Below, piece by piece: positions 15,501 through 21,657 of a stretch of DNA of 21,657 bases; within the stretch, counting starts at the first letter, position 1; each line of letters starts with the position of its first letter. The stretch covers positions 1-21,657 of the forward strand of contig DASZCG010000182.1 of assembly GCA_035943355.1 (NCBI GenBank), given 5' to 3'. The translations under genes and the position numbers were made by a program. The notes under the pieces were generated by a model. The model made no database searches. It had not been told where the DNA came from and worked only from the letters and a program-made list of their open reading frames with translations. The DNA is from 20CM-2-65-7 sp035943355. Lineage in GTDB: Bacteria; Gemmatimonadota; Gemmatimonadetes; Gemmatimonadales; GWC2-71-9.

Positions 15501-15778
15501 ACCGGCAGGCCGTGCGTGTCCCACCCCGCGATACGCGTGACCGCCTGGCCCAGCATCGCGTGGTAGCGGCAGACCAGGTCCTTGAGCGTGCGCGAGAAGA
15601 CGTGATGGATGCCGGGCCGGCCGTTCGCGGTGGGCGGTCCCTCAAAGAAGATGAACGGCGGGCCGTAGCGCGTCGCATCGCTGACGCGCGTGAACAGCCG
15701 CTCGCGCTTCCAGGTGGCGAGCAGCTGCTGTTCCAGCTCGTCGATCGGCTGTGCGGGATCGGAAGGCGGATACGTCAT
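12551..15778 (-). CDS. ileS: Isoleucyl-tRNA synthetase, type 2, with GIHH instead of HIGH
   Basis: A 1075-aa class I synthetase charging tRNA-Ile. The Rossmann signature is 'PPTANGRPGIHHV', i.e. GIHH (56-59) rather than HIGH; the KMSKS loop (622-626, 'GQKMSKSRGN') is canonical. 'GWDTHGLPVEIEVEK', the CP1 editing-domain 'WTTTPWTL' and 'DEGTGLVHMAPAFG', and an anticodon-binding domain after about 690 are visible. Length and motifs fit type 2 (eukaryote-like) IleRS, a group linked to mupirocin insensitivity; GxHH variants have been reported as hyper-resistant (from memory). A Gly-rich insert follows 'CREC' near 14170-14200. Start ATG 15778 overlaps the PNP stop as ATGA. Confidence 0.97.
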   Translation of the reverse strand: MTYPPSDPAQPIDELEQQLLATWKRERLFTRVSDATRYGPPFIFFEGPPTANGRPGIHHVFSRTLKDLVCRYHAMLGQAVTRIAGWDTHGLPVEIEVEKALNISGKREIEAYGIERFNQLCRESVFKYKTDWEALSDRIAYWLDYEHPYITYTNNYIETVWWLLKRLHEKALLYRGHKVLPYCPRCGTALSSHELAQGYETEQTNSVYVTFPLQTRKGDDPRNLVIWTTTPWTLLSNVAVAVHPDLEYGEYALSDPATGKTISYIVAVARAGDVHVHGRPVVQGTLLKTHVGRDLVGKKYVAPFDVVPFPKDGQRAVIVPGTFVTADEGTGLVHMAPAFGADDYATGQQNGLAFVNPVAPDGTFRGTTWPEIEGKLVTDKETNRLIIERLKQQGRWLETRPYTHSYPHCWRCDSPLIYYARTSWFVRTTAVKARMLEVNREVDWHPPEVGTGRFGEWLENNVDWALSRDRYWGTPLNVWECDADREHRELIGSYDELKQRWGKPLPANFDPHKPYIDSYTWACRECPPAGEGGGGGGTMRRVPEVIDAWFDSGSMPYAQWHYPFDHQADFKAHFPADYICEGVDQTRGWFYSLLAIGVAAFDALVYKHVIVNEHVLDVHGQKMSKSRGNVIDPWKVIAAHGADAVRLYLLSQSQVWLPKRFDERQIPEISGGFLNTLRSTYDFFRRYAQDWSPPAEAEATPPATRPAADRWLLARLDEVVALVRQAWASYDVTAGVRAIMDFVGEDLSRWYIRRNRPRFWAPDRATDPIALETLHEVLVASVRMLAPAAPFISDWVHRALTGTSVHLAPFPADRGHREPELLTAMNTVRRLASLARAARESRNLKVRQPLARMQLAVPAAAQGPALSDLLDILAAEVNVKAVEVVASDHDLVRLRGKANFRTLGKRYGKDTPRAAAAVAELDATELQLLEQGEPVRNGEWEFRPEDVTVTREVASEWLVQADGPYVVALDPELSDDLVQEGLAREVVNRVQRLRKEAGYEYTTRIELSVTGAADVVAATRAFQGFVEGETLARRMVLGEDQAGLDEPDLQREVDIEGRRVTIALRRHDGRKGGAR
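14168..14201. repeat. G-rich insertion inside ileS
   Basis: On the coding strand, G runs of 5-6 encode 'PPAGEGGGGGG' between 'CREC' and 'TMRRVPEVIDAWFDSG'. The core CCCCC-GC-GGGGG (14188-14199) is a 12-base palindrome. The frame is intact, so this is tolerated as a surface loop. Confidence 0.6.
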
Positions 15779-16587
15779 CCGTGCACGCGCTCCAGCACGC
15801 CCCGCACCACCGCCGCCAGGCGCGGCTCGGCGGCTCGCGCGATGGCGATGATCTGCTCGACCGATGTCGGCTCGAGCGCGTCCGGCAGGCAATTGTCGGT
15901 GATGATCGACAGACCCAGCACCCGCATTCCTTGATGGACGGCCGTGATCACTTCCGGTACGGTGCTCATGCCGACGATGTCGGCGCCCAGCGCCCGCAGC
16001 ATGCGGTACTCCGCGCGCGTCTCGAGGTTGGGACCGGGCACCGCGACATAGACGCCTTCGCGCAGCACGATCCGGTGATCGAGCGCCACGGCGCGCGCCA
16101 GGCTCCGCAGCTCCGGATCGTACGCCGCCGACATGTCCGGGAAGCGCGGTCCGTCGGCATCGACGTTCGGCCCGACCAGCGGGTTATCACCGAGCAGGTT
16201 GATGTGATCGGAGATCAGCACCAGATCGCCGGTCGACCAGAGTGGATGCATGCCGCCCGAGACATTCGACACGATCAATGTCTTCGCGCCGAGCGCCTTG
16301 AGGACGCGCACGGGAAACGCGACCTGCTGCAGGGTGTAGCCTTCGTAGCGGTGAAACCGCCCCTGCATGATGGCCACACGCCGCTTGCCGAGCGTGCCGA
16401 ACAGGAGCCGGCCGGCGTGCGTCTCGACCGTGGGCGTCGGGAATCCTGGGATCTCCGGATAGGGAATCGTGGACTCGGCCGTGAGCTCCTCGGCGAGCGC
16501 ACCGAGCCCGGTGCCGAGAATGACCGCGATCTCCGGACTGTGTGCGGTCCGCGCCGTGATGGCGCGAACGGCGTCAGCAACCACCAT
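15775..16587 (-). CDS. Purine nucleoside phosphorylase, trimeric type
   Basis: A 270-aa enzyme that phosphorolyses inosine and guanosine to base plus (deoxy)ribose 1-phosphate. Family blocks are 'AVILGTGLGALAEEL' (phosphate loop, about 21-35), 'MQGRFHRYEGY' (about 74-84), 'VSNVSGGMHPLWSTGDL', 'HINLLGDNPLVG', 'YVAVPGPNLETRAEYR' with the purine-binding Glu, 'GADIVGMSTVPE' and 'ITDNCLPD' with the purine-contacting Asn. These are the Glu/Asn pair of the low-molecular-mass trimeric PNPs. The start ATG 16587 overlaps the divIVA stop as TGATG. Confidence 0.94.
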   Translation of the reverse strand: MVVADAVRAITARTAHSPEIAVILGTGLGALAEELTAESTIPYPEIPGFPTPTVETHAGRLLFGTLGKRRVAIMQGRFHRYEGYTLQQVAFPVRVLKALGAKTLIVSNVSGGMHPLWSTGDLVLISDHINLLGDNPLVGPNVDADGPRFPDMSAAYDPELRSLARAVALDHRIVLREGVYVAVPGPNLETRAEYRMLRALGADIVGMSTVPEVITAVHQGMRVLGLSIITDNCLPDALEPTSVEQIIAIARAAEPRLAAVVRGVLERVHG

Positions 16588-17054
16588 CAGTCGCGCTTGC
16601 TGTCGAGGGCGCGGAGCTCGGCGATCTGGCGCTCGAGCAGCGCGCGGAACCCGCCGACGTACTGCTGGAACTGCCGCTCCGTCTCCGCCATCTTCGTCTG
16701 CACCGCGCTCTCCGCATTGCGCGCTGCGTCGAGCAGCCGCTTGGCTTCCGCCTCGGCCTCGCGCACGATCACCTGCCCCTCGCGCTCCGCCGCGGCGCGC
16801 GTCTCCTGCCGCAGCTGCTGCGCCGCGACGAGCGCCTCGTTCATCGCCTTCTCGCGCTCGCGGAAGACGCGCAGCTGCTCCGTGAGGGCCGACACGCGCT
16901 CTTCGAGCACCTGGCGGTCGCGGATGGCGCGCTCCAGCGCATCCGCGGCGCGCACGCGGAAGTCCTCGACGCCGTCGGTCTCGTACCCGCGCAGAGTCTT
17001 GCGGAACTCCTGCTTGCGGAGGTCGAGCGGCGTGATGTTGAAGACGTCGTTCAC
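16587..17054 (-). CDS. divIVA: DivIVA-domain coiled-coil protein
   Basis: A 155-aa cytosolic protein. The N-terminal lipid-binding DivIVA motif ('ITPLDLRKQEFRKTLRGYE', then 'GVEDFRVRAADALE') occupies residues 7-42, followed by a nearly continuous coiled coil to the C-terminus ('REREKAMNEALVAAQQLRQE', 'REAEAEAKRLLDAARNAE'). DivIVA proteins bind negatively curved membrane at poles or septa and recruit partners. The start is GTG at 17054 in a GTGA overlap with yggS; an in-frame extension to 17177 lies wholly within yggS and lacks DivIVA character. Its co-transcription upstream of a polarity module is noted separately. Confidence 0.9.
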   Translation of the reverse strand: MNDVFNITPLDLRKQEFRKTLRGYETDGVEDFRVRAADALERAIRDRQVLEERVSALTEQLRVFREREKAMNEALVAAQQLRQETRAAAEREGQVIVREAEAEAKRLLDAARNAESAVQTKMAETERQFQQYVGGFRALLERQIAELRALDSKRD

Positions 17055-17743
17055 CCTTTGGTCTCCGTCGGCTCCCGGGGACCGAACAGGGCGGTACCCA
17101 GCCGAATCATCGTTGCTCCCTCCGCGACTGCTGTAGCGTAGTCGCCGGACATCCCCATCGAGAGGGTCGGCAGCCATACTCCATCCTCCTTTATCGTCTG
17201 CTGCAGAAGGCGCAGGCCGCGGAACGTCCGGCGCTGCACTTCCACATCATCGGTAAACGGGGCCATGGTCATCAGTCCCTCGAGCCGCAGCTTCCCGAGC
17301 GCGGCGATCTGTCGCGCCAGGGCGGGTGCTTCCTGCGGCGTGCAGCCGCTTTTCTGCAACTCCCCGGCCACGTTCACCTGCAACAACACGCGCACGGACT
17401 CAGCGGCTCGCCGGTCCAACTCCGTCGCCAGCTCCAGTGAATCGAGCGAATGGACCAGCTCGAATCGCCCCGGGACCAGTTTGGCTTTGTTGCGCTGAAG
17501 GTGCCCGATCAGATGCCACCGAGCCCCCAGCTCCTGTCTCCCAACTCCCAACTCCTCTTGCTTCTGCACCGCTTCCTGCACGCGATTCTCGCCGATATCG
17601 GCGAGTCCCGCCGCGAGCGCCGCGCGGATCGCCTCCGTCCCGAACCCCTTCGTCACGGCGACGATCGTCACCGGGTGCGAGGCGAGCCGTGCAATCTCGG
17701 CCCTCACCTGTACCAAACGCTCCGGGAGGGCCTCGAAACTCAT
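17051..17743 (-). CDS. yggS: YggS/PLPBP-family pyridoxal phosphate homeostasis protein
   Basis: A 230-aa single TIM-barrel PLP-binding protein of the alanine-racemase N-terminal family, without known catalytic activity and involved in PLP and amino-acid homeostasis. Landmarks are 'VTIVAVTKG' with the PLP Lys (K32), 'DIGENRVQEA', 'WHLIGHLQRNK', 'HSLDSLELA', 'LLQVNVAGELQKSG', 'LSMGMSGDYATAVAEGATMIRLGTALFG' in two parts. Length is normal. A heptanucleotide repeat falls in the loop before 'RWHLIG'. ATG 17743 is 19 bases after the DUF2723 gene, one of the few real gaps in the window. Confidence 0.95.
   Translation of the reverse strand: MSFEALPERLVQVRAEIARLASHPVTIVAVTKGFGTEAIRAALAAGLADIGENRVQEAVQKQEELGVGRQELGARWHLIGHLQRNKAKLVPGRFELVHSLDSLELATELDRRAAESVRVLLQVNVAGELQKSGCTPQEAPALARQIAALGKLRLEGLMTMAPFTDDVEVQRRTFRGLRLLQQTIKEDGVWLPTLSMGMSGDYATAVAEGATMIRLGTALFGPREPTETKG
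17531..17558. repeat. Four-unit heptanucleotide tandem repeat inside yggS
   Basis: The plus strand reads CTCCTGT, CTCCCAA, CTCCCAA, CTCCTCT back to back: two perfect and two degenerate 7-base units. On the coding strand they are GGGAGTT-type units encoding 'EELGVGRQELG'. The repeat falls in a loop between conserved blocks, so gain or loss of three units (21 bases) would be in frame. Confidence 0.75.
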
Positions 17744-17762
17744 AGCCTGTGAATATAGACGC

Positions 17763-19940
17763 TCAGCGCCTCAGGCGGGGGTTCAGATGGTACGCCCGGC
17801 GCCGGTACGCGTCGGCGCGAGCCGAATCGCCACGCAGCTGTGCGGCGTTTGCCAACTCGAGGTACGGTATGGCGAACGATCGGGCCACCAGCTCGGCGGC
17901 CGGCTCCAGCTGCAGTGGGTCGACGGAAAACAGCTTCCCGTACTCGAAAACAGAATCAACCAGCAGTCGCGTGCGCGCCGTATCGACCCGCGTCCGTTGC
18001 ATGCCGCGCATCCAGTGTGACGCCGTATCGGCTCCGGGCACCACCTTGAAAACCAGCCCCTGAAGCACAAGCTGCGAGTCGAGGCCGAGCCACGCGCCCC
18101 TGCCCGACATCTGCCCGAAGGTCACCGGTCGATTCGGGAGAGACGACCCGATCGTGAACAGCATCACTTGATCGGAACGACGCAGGTACGTGCCTTTCGG
18201 GATGCGCAGCGAGAACGCGCCGGCGCGGAACAGCACGTCGTCGCCCAGGCGCCCCGGCCCCATCGCCGCGATCTGCTCCGGCGTGAGCGGCAACTCGGTG
18301 CCGGGAGGCGGCTGAGCCGGCGCGAGGGCCCGGTAGACCGGCGGTGCGGTGGCGGGGTCGAAGCGGCGCAGCGGCCGCGAGGCGAGCTGCGCGACGTACC
18401 AGTCGAGATTGGCAAGCGAGAGATTCACCAGGGTGACGTCCTGCCGGATGCCTTCGACCTCCTGCAGGTACCACACCGGGAATGTGTCGTTGTCGCCGAA
18501 GCCGAACAGCACGCCGTAGGGCTCGACCGACTCCAGCATATTGTACGCGAGGTCCCGTGCCACGAACGCATCCGGGCCGCGCCGCGTGGCCGCGCGGAAG
18601 TTCAATGCGAAGGGGAGCACCGCGATCACCGCCGCACCGGCCAGCTTCCAGCGCGAGCTGACGGCTGCTCCAATGACAGCGACGAGGCCCAGCGCAGCGA
18701 ATACTCCCCACACCTGAAAGCTCACCACGAAGAAATAGTCGCGCTCGCGCACCTCGTGTTGGCTCATCGACGGGTACGCGTTCAGGTAGAGCGAGTACCC
18801 AGGTTTGAAGTTCATGTAGACGACGAGACCCAGGCCGGTCACGAGCCACAGCGCCGTCAGGAGATGGGTGAGGCCAGGATCACGGCGCCGCGCGAAATCA
18901 AACCCAACAAACCCGAGCGTCGTGTACAGCAACGACACGGCAGCCATCGCAACGGTCGGAAGCGATCGCGCCCATTGCCAACCGCAATACTGGAAGTAGT
19001 TGACGAGCTGCTGGACGAATAGTGTGATGCTGCGGCCGGGGTTGTCCTTGCCGGGGAAGAACATCGGATTGTCGAAGATGCCCCGCCGGCCGAACTGATC
19101 GCGCCGGATCATCGCGACGAGGTTTTTCCACGTCTCGGGGTTCGATTCGTCGAGCACCGGTTGCAGGCCGGAGCGGATATACAGGAAGGCGTAGGTGGAG
19201 ATGCCGACCGCGGCGATTGCGATCGCGAGCAGGGGAAAGGCCCGCGACCCGGCGCGGACGCACAGCACCACCGCGCCGAGCAGGAGGATCCCGCCCACGA
19301 TGATCACGCTGGTTCGGCCGAGGCCGAGGGCAATCAGCAGGAGCCACAGCGCGCTCAGCGCCGCCCACTCCGCCAGCTCGCAGCGCCGCTCGACGGGATC
19401 AGACGATGGCGCGGTCCGCAGCGTATACACGATGAACACGGACACCGCCGGCCCCGCCAGCAGCGCGAGCAGGTGGTTTCCGATCGACAGCGCCGCGATA
19501 TAGACGATGAGCAGGAGCAGGTGTGACGCACGCGGCGTGCTCCGCACGTCGCGCCAGCGCACGACCAGCCAGCAGATCGCCGCGACGCTGCACGTCGCCA
19601 CGGTGTACACCTCGGTCTCGTTGCTGTTCTGCCAGCCGGTGAACGCGAACGCGGAGAGCAGCGCGGCGGCGGTCGCGCCGCCCACCCGGAGCGGGCGCGT
19701 TGCTCCCGCGAGCACCCGGTCAGTGACGAGGTACAGACACCCTGCGCCGGCCGCCGAGAAGCAGGCGCTCATCAGATTCAATCGCCATGCATACTGACCG
19801 GCGGCCACGACCTCCCCCCAGACGTGGCCCATCATCACGAACAGCGGCGTGCCCGGCTGATGCGGCACGCCGAGCACCTTGGCGGCCGTGATGAATTCGC
19901 CCGCATCCCACAGCGTGACGGTGGGTGCGAGGGTGATCAC
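17763..19940 (-). CDS. DUF2723-family multi-pass membrane protein (GT-C-like)
   Basis: About 725 aa as written. The N-terminal 'LAPTVTLWDAGEFITAAKVLG' signature (split: LAPTVTL, WDAGEF), 'PHQPGTPLF' and 'NSNETEVYTVA' are DUF2723 hallmarks, followed by about ten membrane segments to about residue 460, then a soluble C-terminal part with 'FGDNDTFPVWYLQEVEG' and 'LVNLSLANLDWYV'. The acidic WDAGEF near the first outside loop recalls GT-C glycosyltransferases such as protein O-mannosyltransferases; a glycan- or lipid-linked-sugar role is inference. GTG 19940 is the first standard start, but the in-frame open sequence continues upstream to about 20020 and encodes the rest of the first membrane helix (AAAAALLVLIGYVITL), so the true start may lie upstream. 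Confidence 0.85.
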   Translation of the reverse strand: MITLAPTVTLWDAGEFITAAKVLGVPHQPGTPLFVMMGHVWGEVVAAGQYAWRLNLMSACFSAAGAGCLYLVTDRVLAGATRPLRVGGATAAALLSAFAFTGWQNSNETEVYTVATCSVAAICWLVVRWRDVRSTPRASHLLLLIVYIAALSIGNHLLALLAGPAVSVFIVYTLRTAPSSDPVERRCELAEWAALSALWLLLIALGLGRTSVIIVGGILLLGAVVLCVRAGSRAFPLLAIAIAAVGISTYAFLYIRSGLQPVLDESNPETWKNLVAMIRRDQFGRRGIFDNPMFFPGKDNPGRSITLFVQQLVNYFQYCGWQWARSLPTVAMAAVSLLYTTLGFVGFDFARRRDPGLTHLLTALWLVTGLGLVVYMNFKPGYSLYLNAYPSMSQHEVRERDYFFVVSFQVWGVFAALGLVAVIGAAVSSRWKLAGAAVIAVLPFALNFRAATRRGPDAFVARDLAYNMLESVEPYGVLFGFGDNDTFPVWYLQEVEGIRQDVTLVNLSLANLDWYVAQLASRPLRRFDPATAPPVYRALAPAQPPPGTELPLTPEQIAAMGPGRLGDDVLFRAGAFSLRIPKGTYLRRSDQVMLFTIGSSLPNRPVTFGQMSGRGAWLGLDSQLVLQGLVFKVVPGADTASHWMRGMQRTRVDTARTRLLVDSVFEYGKLFSVDPLQLEPAAELVARSFAIPYLELANAAQLRGDSARADAYRRRAYHLNPRLRR

Positions 19941-20004
19941 ATAGCCGATGAGGACCAGGAGCGCGGCAGCCGCGGCCTCCCGGTATGGAGGGTGATGCGT
20001 CGAA

Positions 20005-20805
20005 TCAGGTGGCAGGCTGAGTCACACGCTCGCCGCCCTCGAGATGAGAGACGGCACCGGAGAGCAGATCGCGCACCTGCTGCGGCGTGAGATGGCGGTA
20101 CAGTAATCCGTGACTCGCCACGGAGATCGTGGAGGTCTCTTCCGACACCACCAGAACCGTGGCGTCGGTCTCCTCCGAGAGACCGATCGCGGCGCGGTGG
20201 CGCGTGCCGAGTGACTTGTCGGCGACTTTGAACTGTGTGAGCGGCAGCACGCACCCTGCCCCGATGATCTGGTCGCCGCGAATCAGGATCGCGCCGTCGT
20301 GCAGGGGCGAGTACGGCGTGAAGATCGTGGTCAGCAGATCGGCCGACACCTTGGCTTCCATCGGCACGCCGGTGGTGATGAACTCTTCGAGCCCGATGTC
20401 GCCTTCGACCGCGATGATCGCGCCCGTGCCGGCCCGCGCCAATCGGTCGAGCGCCTCGCCGATCTCTTCGGCGACCGACTGCCGGTCACCGCGCGAGAAC
20501 GCCCGCATGAGCTGTGACTGGCCGAGCCGCGCCAGCGCGTTGCGCAGCTCGGGCTGGAAGACGACGACCGCCGCGAACGCGCCGTACGTGAACACGACGC
20601 CCAGTAATGTGCTGATCATCGTGAACTTCGCGAACACCGCCACGAAGTAGGTGAGCGACAGAATCACGAGCCCGATGACGATTTGCAGCGCGCGTGTACC
20701 GACGAGGAACAGCAGGAACCGATAGATGACGAACGAGACCAGCAGGATCTCGAAGAGATCCGGCCAGAGCCGCGGCGACAGAAACTTGAAGGCGTCTACG
20801 TTCAT
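20005..20805 (-). CDS. cdaA: Diadenylate cyclase CdaA (c-di-AMP synthase)
   Basis: A 266-aa membrane enzyme making cyclic di-AMP from two ATP. Three N-terminal membrane helices (about 17-35, 40-57, 62-83) precede the DAC domain. The catalytic DGA (170-172, 'SPLHDGAILI') and RHR (202-204, 'GTRHRAAIGLSEETDA') motifs are intact, so activity is expected. The ATG at 20805 overlaps the folP stop as ATGA; an in-frame extension into folP carries nothing recognisable. c-di-AMP controls potassium, osmolyte and wall homeostasis. The link to folP is a known neighbourhood in several phyla, not a known functional coupling. Confidence 0.96.
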   Translation of the reverse strand: MNVDAFKFLSPRLWPDLFEILLVSFVIYRFLLFLVGTRALQIVIGLVILSLTYFVAVFAKFTMISTLLGVVFTYGAFAAVVVFQPELRNALARLGQSQLMRAFSRGDRQSVAEEIGEALDRLARAGTGAIIAVEGDIGLEEFITTGVPMEAKVSADLLTTIFTPYSPLHDGAILIRGDQIIGAGCVLPLTQFKVADKSLGTRHRAAIGLSEETDATVLVVSEETSTISVASHGLLYRHLTPQQVRDLLSGAVSHLEGGERVTQPAT

Positions 20806-21656
20806 GATGGGTTGGTCGTAGCGCTCGCCAGAGCCAGTGCTTCGCGTGTCAGGGCGACGTCGTGGACCCGGAACAGCCGCGCCCCCCGCTCCCAGGCGAG
20901 GGCGCATGCAACGGCGGTCGCGCGATCGCGGTCTTCCACCGGGCGGCCCGTTGCCGCGCCCAAAAACCGCTTCCGCGACGGGCCAACGGCTACAGGATAG
21001 CCAAGCGCGACGACAGTTGCCAGTTCATCGAGCAGGCGAAAGTTGTGGGTCGCGGTTTTCGCGAAGCCGAAGCCCGGGTCGATGACGATCCGCTCGCGCG
21101 CGATTCCCTCCTGTTCCGCCCGTGCCGCCCCTGCCGCCAGTTCTGCAGCGACCTCCTGCGCCACATCGCCGTACTGCGCCAGATCATCCATCGTCGCCGG
21201 TGTCCCCCGCATGTGCATCAGGATGACGCCCGCGTCAGCGTCCCGCGCAACAGCCGCCAAGTCCGGATCGAAACGCAGTCCCGAGACATCGTTGATCACG
21301 GCCGCCCCGGCATCGAGCGCCGCGCGTGCCACCTCGGCCTTGCGGGTATCGACCGAGACTGGCCCCAGACCGCGCCCGACCAGGCCACGAATCACCGGGA
21401 CAATACGCGCCATCTCCTCTGTCGCCGCGACCGCCACCGCCCCGGGGCGCGTGGACTCGCCGCCCACATCCAGCAGGCGTGCGCCCTCCGCCATGAGTCG
21501 CGCGCCTCGTTCGATCGCCGCGTCTACGGACGCGAGGTGGCCGCCGTCGGAAAAGGAATCGGGGGTGACGTTGAGGATGCCGATGATGGCCGGCTTCTCG
21601 AGCGACAGCTCGGCCCCGCGGATGGCCCAGGTGTGCGCCGGCTCCGCGCGGGCCGC
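20802..21656 (-). CDS. folP: Dihydropteroate synthase (5' end cut by the window edge)
   Basis: 284 residues are visible and only the first few codons are missing. The enzyme joins p-aminobenzoate and 6-hydroxymethyl-dihydropterin diphosphate in folate synthesis and is the sulfonamide target. Family blocks in order: 'IIGILNVTPDSFSDGG', 'DVGGESTRPGA', 'PVSVDTRKAEVARAALDAGA', 'VINDVSGLRFDP', 'ILMHMRGTPATM', 'IVIDPGFGFAKTATHNFRLL', 'GPSRKRFLGAATGR' and the terminal 'FRVHDVALTREAL'. The frame is open to the right edge with no stop. It overlaps cdaA as ATGA. Confidence 0.97.
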   Translation of the reverse strand, partial: AARAEPAHTWAIRGAELSLEKPAIIGILNVTPDSFSDGGHLASVDAAIERGARLMAEGARLLDVGGESTRPGAVAVAATEEMARIVPVIRGLVGRGLGPVSVDTRKAEVARAALDAGAAVINDVSGLRFDPDLAAVARDADAGVILMHMRGTPATMDDLAQYGDVAQEVAAELAAGAARAEQEGIARERIVIDPGFGFAKTATHNFRLLDELATVVALGYPVAVGPSRKRFLGAATGRPVEDRDRATAVACALAWERGARLFRVHDVALTREALALASATTNPS

Positions 21657-21657
21657 G

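Noticed and set aside
1..21657. Prophage, insertion sequence, CRISPR, tRNA or rRNA
   Set aside because: No transposase or integrase motif, no regularly spaced repeats, and no structural RNA seen by eye; every stretch is filled with coding sequence of uniform composition.

Overview
The window is a gene-dense, high-GC bacterial segment. It holds 21 protein genes, all on the minus strand, so it reads from base 21657 down to base 1. There is no rRNA, tRNA, CRISPR array or insertion sequence, and no gap above about 75 bases. Almost every junction is a start/stop overlap (ATGA, GTGA, TTGA, TGATG, TAATG) or a gap under 20 bases, and no convincing terminator is visible, so the whole block looks like one very long operon. 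Gene order and protein character suggest Gemmatimonadota (folP-cdaA, DivIVA/YggS/PNP/IleRS/TraR-type zinc finger/LspA/RluD, a DUF2723 membrane protein, MglA/MglB). This is inference; Myxococcota or Acidobacteriota relatives are possible.

Upstream half (21657 to about 10629), housekeeping: folP (edge-truncated), cdaA (c-di-AMP synthase), a large DUF2723 membrane protein, yggS (PLP homeostasis), divIVA, a trimeric-type purine nucleoside phosphorylase, an ileS of the type-2 kind with a non-canonical GIHH in place of HIGH, a DksA/TraR zinc-finger protein, lspA and rluD.

Downstream half (about 10636 to 1), signalling and polarity: cheW, cheY, cheA and cheC, then a giant TPR protein (899 aa), a DUF4388 (PATAN-like)/TPR protein, a TPR-roadblock protein interrupted by a frameshift in a C-rich linker, a short roadblock protein, an MglB-like roadblock protein, an MglA-like small GTPase with the Arg53/Gln82 catalytic pair, and a protein starting directly with a DnaA-type AAA+ domain that is not followed by the DnaA DNA-binding domain. 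No MCP, CheR, CheB or CheD is present in the window.

Working model: phosphorelay output (CheA/CheY, tuned by CheC and CheW) is wired through TPR and DUF4388 scaffolds to a roadblock-regulated MglA GTPase switch, with a repurposed DnaA-like ATPase as a further component. This would be a cell-polarity or surface-motility control module embedded in a housekeeping operon. The pairing of a DnaA-like ATPase with MglA/MglB and a chemosensory core is the most interesting feature. Several long G/C homopolymer tracts (at the cheC start, in the TPR-roadblock linker, the CheA linker and an ileS insertion) are either assembly weak points or potential length-variable sites.
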